In this document: piece after piece, positions 21,109 through 34,119 of the stretch
Layout: each line of letters starts with the position of its first letter
Numbering within the stretch: position 1 is the first letter of the stretch
NCBI GenBank assembly: GCA_003049465.1
Contig: PYSS01000028.1
Location: 244,360-308,359 of the forward strand
Source of the DNA: Magnaporthiopsis rhizophila
Lineage: Eukaryota > Ascomycota > Sordariomycetes > Magnaporthales > Magnaporthaceae
DNA: 64,000 nt
Direction of reading: 5' to 3'
The notes under the pieces: model-generated
Seen by the model: the letters and a program-made list of their open reading frames with translations, nothing else
What the model was told of the DNA's origin: nothing
Databases searched by the model: none
Position numbers and translations under genes: made by a program

Positions 21109-22408
21109 TCACCTGGCCTGCCCATCAAAGTAGTTGGCGTACTGTGCCGTCTGCTGTTGAGGGAAACCGTTCGAGTAGTTGTGATGTGGAGGCGTCGGGG
21201 TGACAGGGCATCGTGGAGGTACCGGGTACGACGCCTTAGTCTGACCCTCGCCACCGGCATAGCTGTCGGGGGTGATGGGTGGGGTCATGTAGCCGTCAGC
21301 TGCTCCCTGGATAGATCCAAGACCCTTGTGTGGTGTGCTGAAGACGTCTTTGGCCGCAGCAGAGCTGTCGAAGGTCGGCGTGCACGGGTTGGCCGCGGCG
21401 GCAGCAGCAGCAGCAGCCCGCCTGTTAATAGCGGCCTGGTGCGCCAGGAAGTCGGACAGCTTGGCGGAGACACGGTGGTAGTGAGGTGAGGCATACTTCC
21501 TTGACAGGGTGACCGAGGGCTGGTGCAGGTTGTGGGACAGGGTCAGGAGAGTGACGTTCTGGTCATGGTCCCACTCGCCGTCGTTGACCTCGGGGCGGCC
21601 CAGGATGGCCCGCGCCAGAGCCAGCGATGCCCTTGCCATGGTGGACGGCTTGGTCGAGACGAAATCACGGTAGTAGAGGGAGATCTCGCTGATGTATGCG
21701 GCCATGTGCTGCACCTCCTTGTCGTCTCGCTCCTCGGCTACGATGAGCTGGGAGAAGAAGTCGACGGTCGGGTGGCCGACGGTCCACTCGAGCGTGTTGA
21801 GCACGTGCATCTCCATTTGCGTGAACATGCCGGCGTCGTACAACCCGCAGCACATGTTGTTCAGCTCGTTGATCTGCGGCACACGGTCCTTCTTATCACC
21901 GTACTTGGCGGCAATCAGCATGGCTGCGCAGCCAACAAGTTGGTAGTGCTGCTTGTAGACCACCCTCTTAGAGCAGTACCTGTCCAGGAGATTAACCGTG
22001 AGGAAGAGCGTCTCGGGGAGCAGCTGGAAGGCAGCGTGTGCCTCGACGAGGAAGTCGATGAGGTAGGGACGCATGAACCATTGGATCTCGCGCTGCATGT
22101 CGATGAGGTTCGCATCGGGAAGGGTCTCGTCCTACAGCATTGTGACAGGTCAGCCAAACGGGGAGTCCACCCACGAACACCAAATATCCCAAAAGTTGAT
22201 GCCCACGAACCTCCATGTGCCTCATGTGCTGCATGATATCCTCCAGATACTCCTCACCGGCGAGCCGCGAGAGCTCGTTTCCGATGATCTCCCGCTTGTT
22301 CCTGGCATGGATCTTGGCAGCTTCCCTCGAGTTGATGCGAGGCCTGCATGGCTCATCCGACTCAACAAAGAAGGTGCCGTCAGGCCTGGCCGCAGTAGAG
22401 AAGGCCAT
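21109..22408 (-). CDS. G1/S cyclin (Cln/Puc1-type)
   Basis: This is a cyclin that would bind a Cdc28/Cdk1-type kinase and drive entry into the cell cycle. It has two exons: 22408-22211 and 22131-21109. The 79-nt intron has CTGAC and CTGTAG before the acceptor, and the join is phase 0 (HMRHME|DETLPD). The product is 406 residues. The cyclin box lies at about residues 45-175, with the helix pattern MQREIQWFMRPYLIDFLVEA, then LLPETLFLTVNLLDRY, LVGCAAMLIAAKYGD, and METHV-like MEMHVLNTLEW. The tail carries a nine-Ala run (near 21400) and a Pro/Thr-rich segment (TPHKG, TPPITP, CPVTPTPP) that looks like Cdk-site or degradation-signal territory. It resembles fungal Cln/Puc1 proteins rather than B-type cyclins. 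The exact paralogue name is not certain. Confidence 0.9.
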
Positions 22409-25184
22409 GGTGTCGAGGGTGAAGGTGGATATGAGAAAGATTTGCTAGGGACGCGCGGTGAAGGCGGCGGATACAACGAGACGCGGGTTGCGAGATGGCG
22501 AAGTAACGAGTGAGTAAGACAGAGAAGACCAAGAGATTGTTGCCGTATTAGGAGTGTAGTGGTTGTGTATATTTCCGACTGTTGCGAAGCCGTCGAAGGA
22601 GCGTGATTAATCGACCGGGTGAGGTCTATTAGGATATTAAACGAGTGTGGGTTAAAGAGTGACAGTGGCTGGAAGCCGAGACAAAATAAAAAAGAAAAAC
22701 GGAAAACGAGCTGCAGAATCCAGAGTTGCGCGCGAGAGGTGGCAGACGAGTCGAGGTTGGGAGAATGATGGAGTGGTCGTTTAAAAAGGGAGGAGAGACC
22801 GGGAGGGTGGGGGTGCTACAGATATCGAGTACGTCAGCCTCGGCGGCCCGAGTTAAAATGAACCACACCACCCACGACTGAGCATGCGCTGGTCGCGGAG
22901 CCAGCCGTGCATGCCTCGATCGGGTCTAAGCCAGAGCCGTGGGCGGGCGAAAGGCTGCGTCGACGGCGATATTTGCTCGAGAGCGCGCGGGATGGGAGAG
23001 CGGGCGGCGGCAAGACAGGGCTTGCTCGAGGGTGGGGGACAGGGATTCCCTTACCGCCACGGCGATGCCTTCGGAGAGACAGGCGAGATGACCCAATTCC
23101 TGAGGCCGGTGGGAGCTACGAGTTAACGTGTCCCACTAACAAGAGCCCCGGGTCGGTCAGATTGACAAGCGTGATGTTGAAGAATGCCGGGTCGGCATGG
23201 GCCTGGAAGGGAGAGGGAGGATTGTTAGCGGAGTCCAGACTGGAGAGGTTGTCTTGATTTTTTTTTTTTTTCGCTTCCTGAATTCTGGATTCCAATTTTT
23301 TTTTTTTTATCTGTCCCTATCTTGCGCATGCCTCGCCGGGCTGCCAGACTGGATTCAAGATCGGTTTCTATGATTGCTCAATCCACAATCATTGAATCGG
23401 CGAGCGGTTGGAGCAGTGCGGGCTGGCTGGAGTTACCTCTAATCAACGCCGTGGGAGGTCGGAAGGCCCTCACAATGATGTCGAGATCATGTAGAGCAGA
23501 TCGATTTTCCCGGTCCTCGAAGCCTTTTTTTGTCCTTCACAATGCACTCAGTACCAGCTAGGCACAATCGGTGAAGCTATTCCGCGGGTACGGAATAAAA
23601 GAGGCCGAGGAATGAGAGAGCGGGTGGTGGGTGGCCGGGGGGTGGCAGGACTTTGGGAATTGTCCTGGCTGTTCGAACCTCGAGGAATGCTGGGTTCGGG
23701 CAGTTGCAGCGGCCGGAATGTGAGAGACTGAGGACAAGGGGAGGGAGAGAGGGAGAGAGAAGAAGAAGAGAGGATTAAGAGGAAGCGGCGGATAAAGAGG
23801 ACATAGATGCACACAGTACAGGAGCTCCCTTTGATGAAAGGAAAGCTCAATGTTCTTGTATGCGCCCCCCCTTTTTTTTTTTTTATGCCGGGTCCCCGGT
23901 CCTCAATTCTGCTCCGTCTTTCCCTAGCCCGCTTGGCCTGGCAGTCGGTCCGTGGTTGAATTGACGTGCGAGCGATTGCCTATCTCCTCCTTCCCTCCGT
24001 TTTCTCCGCGAGCAAAGAATAGGGAGGAAATGGTCGTCTGGAAGGAATGGACGGGGAGGGGAATGAATGGACACGGATGAAGGAGACGAGCGACGGAGAG
24101 GAAGGAGGAGGAGGAGGAGAAGGTGTGGAAAGATATTTGTTCGACTTGGAACCAGCAGCCGAGACGAGGGAAAAGGGACTGGACGAGATTGGCCCCGGTT
24201 TAACTGGCTCTTCTAAGACAAGCCCCCTCCCCCGTTGCAAGAGAGCGACCGCGTCTTCTGTTTGGCTCAGCCCGTGACCGAGCTAGGATCGTGTGCATAG
24301 CGCCTGGTTGTGGGCGTGTCCTTGTGGGTGTGCCCCCTTGCCCGTCCGCCGCACAGTCATCCGCACTGTCGGACCCGCCGCCGCTCGAGTTGCGACCAGC
24401 GAGCCCCCAGGCCCCTCACAGACGCTCACGAGCACCCCCAGGCCTGCCAGCCTGCTGCGAGCCGGGCGCGCGGCACCCCTGCACCCCGGCCTCCCCACCC
24501 GGCCGCTGCCCCAGCCAGCCAATCGAGCGCCCAGCTGGCTTGGTGTCCCGCCCGTCCGCGCCCCCTGGCTGCCGTCGCGCACACGGTGCACCTTGGCCCG
24601 TCGCGCGACAACGTCCGCCTAACAACTCGTGCTGCCATTGCTCGCGGATCTGCTCTTGCTGGGGAGGGGGTGTGCTGGGATGGAAATTGAGAAGAAATCA
24701 TGGAAACCTGGCCCAGCTTCCAGACCTTAACCCCTGGGCGCAACACTCGAGCTGCTCCCCTCGTCCAACATGCATCCCATTTTCCATTCCGCCCGTGGCA
24801 GAGAAAAGCACGGATAGGGAGGTAAGGTACCTAGCCCCTTCCCGGCTTCCATCCCTGGTCATAGATTCTTTTTTTGATGTAATATGATATTTACAGTAAT
24901 AGATGGGTGCCGTGCCGTGGGCGCGTGCGCTGCAGGAAAGTCGGTCAGAAAAATTGCATTTTTACAGTCAATCAATTGCAACAGTCGCAGCCCACCAGCT
25001 GATGGACCGAGAGTGTGCAACCACGCAACCTAGCGACCGCTCTCGCAAATAACGAGGCAAACAGGGGAGGCGTTCGGGCAGGTTTGACAGATACCAGGCT
25101 CCTACCAGTGCGGACGCCTGATGCCGAACCCTGATCAGACAGGCAGCTCCAGAAAAAAACATCATCGTTTATCATGACGGCAAA

Positions 25185-25222
<38 letters not shown>

Positions 25223-25241
25223 CCCCCAAAAANNNNNNNNN

Positions 25242-25276
<35 letters not shown>

Positions 25277-28200
25277 CCCGCCCAGATAAAGAGGGGCCGC
25301 CCGGCTTGTGCTGGGCACTTTTCCAAGCGTAATCGACTACAAGGTAGGGCGCATGCAGGCAGACCGCATGCGTAGGGAGCCTGAGAGTGAGCAATTACCT
25401 CCTTCCTCGGTGTCTGCGGTATTACTGGGTAGCCTGACCACCATGCAGCTTCGCGCATCCGGTCCCATCGTCTCCTTGTTCTGCCCGAACGGGCCCTCTC
25501 CAACCCACCCAATGTGCGGCGAACAGGGATACACGGCCGCCTGGAGCTGTGCAGGGCTTGCAGGCCTCGTCTGGCGCGCGACAGCCACTCGTTGGCCACC
25601 ACTGGCACCACGGCGACGCGCAAACATGGATGAAGGATGCTCGACATCATCCATGCCAATACCCGGGGACGGTTCCACTCCATTTCGTTTCCCGCCCGTC
25701 CGGCCACGGCCTCCTATCTCGATCCCTATTGTGTGCTGCGGTACTCGGGCAGAAGACCGGCAAGGGAGACAAAGCTGCGGGCCGGCGCAGAAGAGAAATA
25801 ACCTAGGTGGAAACGAGAAAGTAATAAAACGGGGAGAAAAAATTGAGGCTATCTACCAGTCACCCAGTCTAGCAGGGCCAGCATCACGTCCTTCGCCATG
25901 CGGGTAGATACCAGGTACCTACGTACCCAAGGTCAGTAATTACGGGCAGGTGATTGGTCTGTCGCGATTCCTTCTCCTCCTTGCAGGCTTTTTCCAAGGG
26001 GGGGGGTGTCTTCGCGTCGCCAGCTGGATCGTCCATCAGCCAATCGGCGTTGGTCACGCAGCTACTAATGGCGACTGCGTCCAAAAAGGGCTGGGTCTTG
26101 TCACTTGTTGACAGATTCGAGTGGCCATGGTCAAGATGAGATCGGCCGTCTTATTGTTTGTTGTTGGATCCTCTGCTTGTCATCGCAATGCATTGGTCTT
26201 GTTTGCTCCTCGTCCACCAACCAGAAGCTAGCAGACTGAGCTTCCGGCCTATTAGCAGACCTGCAGAACCAAGTTTTGGAGACGTGTGTGTGTACCTGCT
26301 GCCGCCGCACATACCTCGTCCAGCTGGCTCTCGGCACGTACAGGATTGGCTTTCAGCTGCCGTTGTTTCCAGCAGAGCCCATGTTTCGCGCATAGGTACG
26401 TATTCGTGCCATGGCACGCATCAACCAGGCATTCCGTGCCTACGGATACTTGCTCAGTCGAAGGAAGTGAGGGCGGCCGGCCGGCCTCGTCACTCAATCC
26501 GGATGCAACACCGCCGCTCGCGCCCACCGGCTCGCACTTGTCCAAGTCCTGCCTTTGCCAAATCGGGACGATGGGTACCACCCCAAAAGCAAGGCACCGC
26601 CGTCCAAGAAGGCTAGGGGGCTGGGCTGACCCTCTTCACTCCAGCCAGTTTGCTGATCTTCTGCCTTATCGCTAAGCACACAACGCCCTTTTCGGACCAA
26701 TAACGCGAGCCTACACGCACGGCAGCAAGCGGCGGCATGCACAAAGGCGCAGCCCTTTTCCCGGACCGCCCGACAGCAAATCAAAGCAGCACAGGCACAC
26801 AATGAGCGAAGCGAGAAGAAGAAAATTGAGCACAATGTCTACACCGCACGTAATAATTTCATGCGTGTCGTGATGGGGCCAAATCTCGCGACGGCGTGGC
26901 CTGCCCCCCAGCCCGTCCATGCGTGCACAACCGACGTCCATGAGTGGGTTCTTGACTCTTTCACAACCGCCATTTTGACTTTTGCGCAAAAGAGCGCCAG
27001 GTCCGCCAAGATAGTGGGACCGAACTGGGTTGGCAGACTGCCCGACATTCAGAGCGCGCCGAAGGACCGCGAGACATGATTAGAGAAGAGGAAGGAAAAA
27101 TTCGGCCTCGGCACGTACCCGTATTGGAGCCCACCTGCGTGGTCCTGGTCCTGACCCTGGAAGCTCCGGGAGATGTTTGGCTCCGGAATCGAGATCGTCG
27201 AGATCGCGGGCTCCCAGCAAGCCGACGGCTTTCCCCTCACTGCAATACGCCAGCAAGCAAGGAGAGATACTTGGCAGGTGTGTCAACAACCAAGGTCCCT
27301 AATGAAGCGGCTGCCAAACACGGAGCGGGGCCCCTCCATGCACTGCTTCCGAGCAAGCGTTCTTTTGAAGCACCATGCACAACGGAGCAGATACCGACAG
27401 GCTCTTCTCCCACACCAACAAGCACGTTGGATGGCCTTTGGTTGACTGTGGCGGGGATGTGAGCTGCAGCGTTCATCAGAGTCACACCGCAACAAGCGGC
27501 ATGTTTCCCATCAGAAACTTGAATGGAACAGCGGCACGGCCAACTCGATCGCCACGCAACGCCAATCGAACTGCCGCAATCTATAGCGATTCAAATAGCA
27601 GGTCATTGACTTTCGACAGAGCGGGTCGTGGTACCAAAAAAAAAAAAAAAAAAACATCCACGGTGGACGCCGGGCCGATGTGGGGCTGGTTTTTACCTAA
27701 GCCTTCACCGAGGACCAGAAACGGGGAGCTCAGAGCATTGATGGATCCGAATGACGAAGCAGCACGTCTTTTTATTTTTTCCAGCCTGCGAGCGAGCTCT
27801 TCGACTTCGATACATTCTAGAAACGCACGCGCATGAAACGTACCAACCGACTGGATCTGAGCGAGCTCGCTTGATCCAAAGTGTATGCAAAGCGCATGCA
27901 GGGGAATCACATGATCCATTCGGCCGAGCCTGACTAAACTGCCCTCGCCGTGTCCCCTCTTCCGTTCTAGGGGATCGATGAGGCAGGTATCCCGGCCGTT
28001 TCCCGCCCAACAGCGTCGTTATTCACCTTCGATCCAGTCTCGTGCATCGCATCCTTGACCCATCGCCAACAAACCATCGGGCTGCTGCCCAAAGGGTCCC
28101 GAAAGGGAAAAGAAGAGAAGAAGCAAAAGTTCCACTGCACTGTGCATGCGGCTCTCTGTGGGCTTTCTGGGGCGCTTTTTTTTTTTTTTTTTTTTTTTTT

Positions 28201-30033
28201 TTTTCTTTCTCGAGGCACGTCACCATTTCCACTTCCGCGTCGATGGCTGGGACCAACGCCAAACGCGCACGTCGATGCCATGCAAACACGCCTGCCGGCT
28301 GACGGCACTCGCGGCTGCTATGGACCCCGGCCAGCGAGGATCGCGCGGCGCGCCTCCACAGTATGTATGACTGCACGCAGCAGGATGCGCCCACATTAGC
28401 GACCGAGGTGTTGCATAGGTGGTAGGTACCTATCTAGCATTGGTAAGAAAGTCTCATCCCACTTCCAGGTCCATCCTGGGTCCAAGAAAATCTCGTCTGA
28501 AGATCAGAGCGCAGAGCCCCCCAAGCTCGGAAGCCCGCCAATCCCAAGAAACAGCCAGCCAACCACAGGGCGGAATTGCCCTGGATGGTGTTGCACGTCA
28601 ACACACTCCCAGCGCCTCGCCGCTCGGCGTCCAACCAACCTACATATGCACACATCTGCCCACCCTAGCTTGTTACTGGCGTGTACGTATGTATGTAGGG
28701 CGGATGTGATGACTCTACCATGGTTGACGCCGTTTGAGCAGCTGGACAGGCTCGAGGCAGACGGATGGAAATCTGGGGCACCCTGCATGCAGGCTGTGGA
28801 CTTGAGGTTGCAGCTAACGTGCTGCCCGCTTGTCTGCCTGATTGTATGCCTGCTTGCCATGGCATGCACAGTCAAATCACAACCGGAGCCGCCCTACCGC
28901 AGCCTATTCCTGGCCAACGCCTCTCCAGTTCTGAGGAACCCAAAGGATGTGGCGGATCCATCCGTCATCCATCTAGCTGACGCAAACACCCCTTGCCTAG
29001 CCTGCGGCGCTTTTGCTGTGCGGTTTCGTCGCGACGCTCCTGAGCCTCACTGAACGTTTCCCACCCTCGGAATCATCATGCCTAGGTAACTACTTGGGTA
29101 GTATTGGCGGCCCCGTATGGAGATACTGTACTAAGCAAGCAGCCGTCGAGGGGTTGGGTCCCTTGGCAGATCCGTGGCTGTCGCAAGCAAAAGGCGATGG
29201 CGGCGGGAGGGAGTGAGGGGACGGACGAAGAAAGAAACATAAAACATTTCAATCAAGCCCCCCCCCCCCCGGTCATGTGGGGTTCGAGGACGGGGCGGCG
29301 GCCGAGAATAAATCCTGGACGCGCTGGGCTTGCAGGACCTGTGCTTGGGCACTTTACGCGACTCTAAAACGACAAGGAGGAAAAGCGTCGCGTTTTTGAA
29401 CCCGCGTTTGCCTCTTCGCGAAACCTAGCGGCCCACCCAGGGGCAGCCTTTTTTTTTTTTTCCTTTTTCTTTTTCTTTTTCTTTTTCTTATCGACTCGCG
29501 CCAAGAACGCAACCATCTGCCAGCCTGGTAGCCCTTTAACCCTCGCCAATCTCGATCTCTTTAGTGATCAGTTCGTGACGAAGAGCTCGGACGGTCCTTG
29601 TTCCAGTTGAGCCTTGTTTCTTTTTCCCTCTCGCTGTGTCACGCCAGTGGCACGCACCATCTCCCACGGTCACCTCACCATGGCGAAATCACAGGGTCCA
29701 CGAGCACGGTGTCTCCAACGCCACGCTTGTTTCCTCGCCCTTGTAGACTCCGTTCTTTTTCTACGCACAGTGCATCCTACCCACCATATACGAGGGCCCG
29801 GTCTCATCCTGCTGCCCGCCACCATATTTGCGTCCTCGCCTGTTGGCTTACTGGCGGCAAAGAAGGAATCACACCCATCGTCACCCAAAGTGGGCCGAGG
29901 GTTCTTCTGCTCATCCATGCCAACCGCCCCATTCCAGACACCTGTCAGCCCGCCGCCGCCCTGCAGCGTCTGCCACCTAGACATCGTGGCCTTCAGTCAC
30001 CCCCAGCGCTTGACGTGATATCCTCGAGCCGTT
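22409..30033. other. 7.6-kb gene-poor stretch upstream of the cyclin
   Basis: There are no introns, domains or long credible frames on either strand, although GC content is normal. It holds many homopolymer and simple tracts: T runs near 23262 and 23298, a GA-rich stretch at 23735-23790, GGA repeats near 24095-24120, an A run at 27637-27655, a T run at 28179-28204, a C run near 29259-29270, and CTTTTT repeats at 29460-29490. Its left part must hold the cyclin promoter and leader. Its right end holds the 3' region of the permease. A sequence gap lies at 25233-25241. Non-coding transcripts or small genes cannot be excluded. Confidence 0.5.
25186..25271. other. Sequence gap inside a homopolymer tract
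   Basis: A long A run, seven C and five A precede nine N at 25233-25241, and another A run follows to 25271. This looks like a join between reads or contigs ending in low-quality homopolymer, so the true length and sequence here are unknown. Confidence 0.9.
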
Positions 30034-32300
30034 CTAACTCTTCTTGTCTCCTTCTGCTTTCAACCCCGGCTCTGCTGTTTTCTCTATCGCGCCTCCGCTG
30101 GCGACTTGATAGACACTCCCCTCGGCGTGTATGTAAAGCTGCAGAACCTTGGGGCCCGGATAGTTCTCACGGGCATGGATAAGCCACCAGATGCCTGTCA
30201 CCATGACCGTCCCCACCAGGATCACGCTGTTGTAGTTCATGGACTCGGCCGTCGTGGGTACGAGGTATGCTGCAGTGGGGACATCGAGACGTCAGCTGGC
30301 AGATGGCCCACGGTATGCGTGTGAATACATACGCAAATACGCACGAGTAACCCCATCCGCCACGGCCTCTTCTGATCTATTTCGTTGGAGAGTTCAGAGA
30401 TGGTCGGGAGATATATTCCGTAACTTACGAAAGCAGTATAAAATGTCGAATAGTGTGATAAATGCCACGGCAGTGATGTTGATTGGGACACCCATCCTGC
30501 CCATGTGGAAGGGGCCAGGAGGGAAGTGCTTGCGCCCAGATATCACGTTCGCCAGGAAAGGGATCGCGTACGACACGGTCGTGAGGATGATGAACGAGCC
30601 GGTGAGGTTGAGGAAGGCAGTAGGGCTACCCAGTGGGATGGCTCCGAGCCCAGTCGCAACGACGGCTGATGCCGATTTGGCAAAGGTCAGTTCGGAGCCT
30701 CCTTTATATGTGAACGCGTCATAGACTCGCAGAGGTGATTCCACATACCCACGAACAGAGTCGAGGCAACGGGGCAGCTCAGGTCTTCATTGACATAGCT
30801 GAACACGCCAGAGAGCGGGACGGCATTGTCTCGAGCAAGAGACCAATAGAGCCGCGAGTTCTGGTGTGGTCCTTATCAGACAGGTTTCTGGCTCTAGCCA
30901 CGGTTGACGGTGAGAGGGAACAAAGACATACGGTGACAAGTGTGCCAATGCAGCACAGGAAAACCGACGTGATGAGAATGAACAGGAGGCCGAACGTGGC
31001 ACCCCTGTTCAGTGTTCCGTCCGGGTTTGCTGTTGCTTGTGCGTATATTCCTGCCAAGGGGTAGCTGTTGAAGCCGTCCTGAAGCGCGTCCAGGTCCGTC
31101 GTCGCGTACGACAGCGTAACAGCAAAGGCGAACGCAACTAAAACATGAGCAGCCGTCAGCCTCTCATACTAATAGAAACCACCGACACAGGCTATTCTCC
31201 TTGGGAAGGGCAGGGCATGAATGTGCACGGACAAAGAAATCCACTGCCGATCTGGACGCCAATGGCTTTGGGAAGATCCTTCTTTGGGTGTGCAAGCTCC
31301 TCGGCCATGTGGGATATCGAGTCGGGCGTGCCGACTGTGAAAGCCCCGTTCAACACGCCCAGCAGAAAGGCAACACCGCCCGGCCAGCCGGTCTTGTTAT
31401 TTTCGTCGAACGAGCCCCAGACGAAATAGTTGGAGGCGTGCCTGCTGGGCATGATGGCCAGGACGAGAATGGTGGTGATGCCACCAAACATTACCACGAA
31501 CATGCCGAGGCTTTGGCTCGCAGGAACGATGCGGTTGGCGAAGATGACGATGAGTGTAGAAGCCCAGAGGACAGCCAGGTAGGCCACGTAAACGTTCCAT
31601 GGCCGTGGCTCGTATGTGTCTTGGTTGTAGATACCATACATGCTCGTCGCGATGTTGCCTGTGATCTGCAAAAGGGCCGCCAGATCGAACATCCATCCGT
31701 AGAAGTTGACCCACCCGGCGAAGAAGCCTAGAATTCTCCCCCATCTCGGCCCTCCGGCGATTGTTGCCCAGTGGTAGACGCCACCGGACGTCGGTATCGA
31801 CGAGGCCAGCTGCGTGGGGATGGTTATCATTGGTAAGTAAGGGTTGCGGAATGCGGACAGGTAAAAGCCAGTTGGTTCCTAGCCAAGCGAGAGCCGAGAT
31901 GTCCTACCTCAGCGAGACTTAATCCGATAAATGAATAATAAAAGACCGCGATTATGAGGCCGAAGATCAGGCCGGGAGGACCGCCGTTAACTATGCAGAC
32001 CGGCTGTGAGCTTGCTGGCAGGGTCTGTCGTCGCTTCCAGAATGGAAGAGGGGCAACTCAAAACTAACGAATGGAGATAGAATACGACGAGCCCAGAGCT
32101 GCCCAGGCATTATCGACAGTCATTGCGATCCCGCATACAGCCAACAGACTGTATTGTCTTTTGAGCTGGTCCTTGTGTCCGGAGGCATTGACGACGGCCC
32201 CATCTTGGACGGCAGCGACAGTCTCATCCTCGCCCTGATCACCTTGGGCATCTTGTCTCTTTGTCCCGCCACGCCCGAACAGCATCCCAAACTTTGCCAT
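30034..32300 (-). CDS. Amino-acid/choline-type permease (APC superfamily, ACT family)
   Basis: This is a plasma-membrane or vacuolar transporter for amino acids, GABA, choline or related amines; the substrate cannot be told from sequence. There are seven exons: 32300-32069, 31990-31908, 31809-31233, 31137-30932, 30860-30749, 30665-30429 and 30269-30034. All joins keep frame and give 560 residues. Typical ACT motifs are visible: NGGPPGLIFGLIIA, LASSIPTSGGVYHWA, TPDSISHMAEEL (near residue 270), GTLVTNSRLYWSLARDNAVP and PYLVPTTAESMNYNS. About a dozen hydrophobic segments follow a hydrophilic N-terminus of about 50 residues. The third intron uses a weak GTCCGT donor but restores FLFAFAFAVTLSYA. 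The protein ends in a charged tail. Fungal relatives include UGA4 and HNM1. Confidence 0.92.
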
Positions 32301-34119
32301 GATAACCAAAAGAGGTATTTCTCGGCTCGAGCGTTGTGGCAGGAGGGTGCTTGTGAGAAAACGAGGAAGAGGGCACTCAGGTGGAGCAGTTAACACTGAG
32401 GAATGGGCTGGGATGTAACATTGATGCACATAATAGGCGCCCGCGTATACGTCTCACCGGGTACAGTATCCTTCGGGACGTGGGCTGGAGGACAACACAG
32501 AAAGCCACTCTACGACCAAGCTGGTCGTCGGTGATAGAGCCGCAAAAGGAAAGACGTCAGTGCGATCTGGGAAGAGATCGAGATTATAAGTATAAGCATA
32601 TGGTGGGTGATCGACGGGATGGATAACACCCGCGTATCGCCCCTATAGCGGACCCACGAAGGGTGGGCAGTCCTCTGTGGTTTTTATGTGCTGTAATACA
32701 GGACCGGCCATTAAGTGCCAGGGTAAGAACAGAGTTTAATGCAAGCAAATATTGAGAGGCGTGCGCGAGGGGGAGAGGTGTTCCTCTCATGGCAAGCTAC
32801 TGTCCCCTGAGCTACTTCTATGATATCGTAGCACTCGGATCCGATGAGGCCTGTACTCGCGGGTGATCATGCGAGGTTGGCCAGTGAGCATCAAGTTCTG
32901 CTGACGCCTTGCTCTCGCATGTACAGGCCAATGTAACTGTCAGACGAGGTACCAGTATGGTCTGAGATAGGAAGCATAAAAAGCCGTAGGCAATCGGCAG
33001 ATTGAGGTCTGGGTAAGTCCGCGGACATCATAGCTCCCACTCACGCATCGAAAGAAAGCGCCTGCCGGTTGCCTAGTACCAACTACTAACGACGCATCGA
33101 ATGCCGCGGGGGCAATCAGCCCAGTCGACCAGGGAAAAGGCAGCGGCTGTCGCGGAATGCGCTGCCTCAAGGATAGAAAGATAACTACCTAGCTCTGTGA
33201 GCTGTCGGAGCCATGGAGGGAGCCGGTTTGGCAGCCCCTATCAACCCCGAAAGTGGGGGTAGCCCTATCAAACGCAACGTTAAGCCTTATCAGACCTAGC
33301 ATCGGGCCGTGTCTTTGGTGCAGCTATCCCCGAAGCCATTTATTGGCAAACAAAACTCGTCACCTGCTAAAGGCGTGTGTGCGGCCAAGGCCAGCCTATC
33401 AGCTGTCCGAACGGGTGGTTCTGCGGACACTGTTTGGCAAAACGCACCGATGCTAGCAGACGAGTGATTCCCGACAAGCATCTTGCTTGATTTCTCGTTG
33501 CGGTCTAGATTGAGCGCGCGGAGCCTGGCGAAGCGCCGATAGTGCCATCCAAAACGACCAGTAAGGCGGCAGTCGCTCAAAAGGTGTTCGGACTCGGGGA
33601 TTGTGGCTGGTGACTAAACATCCTACTACCAGGTATCATCTCTGTCTGTCCTTGCAGGGCCGCTGGAGTCCTCGGCGTTTCGGCAAATATGCACAAATGC
33701 CTGTTTAGACGGATGGTGCATCGGAGCAAGGAGATCGTCATAGGAACCTCCCGAAACGCTTGCGGTCCCCAAGCGGAAAGACCAAAGAGCTTGGTGGGGC
33801 CAGTGGGACGCGGGAACAGAGCGGGCGGAGCTTGGAGAATCTCCATCTCTTATCGCCCCTCAGAACCGAGGCTGATAACGAAATGAAAAAAAAAAAAAAA
33901 AAGCCCAGTCGCAACCGCAGCTAGGTTCCTATGGCAGCTCCAGTTCGCGACAGCGGCGTCGATCGACCAGAATCGCTGAGCTCCCCCTGAGCCATTGTGC
34001 TCATGCACCCCAGCAGCTAGCCTAGCTCAACAATTGCGATACAGGGTTGCTGGCGACGAACCTCGAGCTCGACTGTCTCTACTGCCCAAGAAGCGTCATC
34101 GCCCCCGAGCGCCGGCGCC
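32301..34119. other. Shared upstream region of permease and UTP4, no gene seen
   Basis: 1.8 kb between two divergently transcribed genes. It contains no convincing frame or RNA gene. An A run of about 17 lies at 33886-33902. The permease promoter lies at the left and the UTP4 promoter at the right. Confidence 0.5.

Noticed and set aside
24291..24887. 198-residue frame and overlapping frames in the gene-poor stretch
   Set aside because: Several frames on both strands are open together because of GC bias. The products are Pro/Arg/Ala-rich without domains or splice logic.
25162..25907. Frames of 140-199 residues around the gap
   Set aside because: They run through poly-A/N sequence and have no recognisable content.
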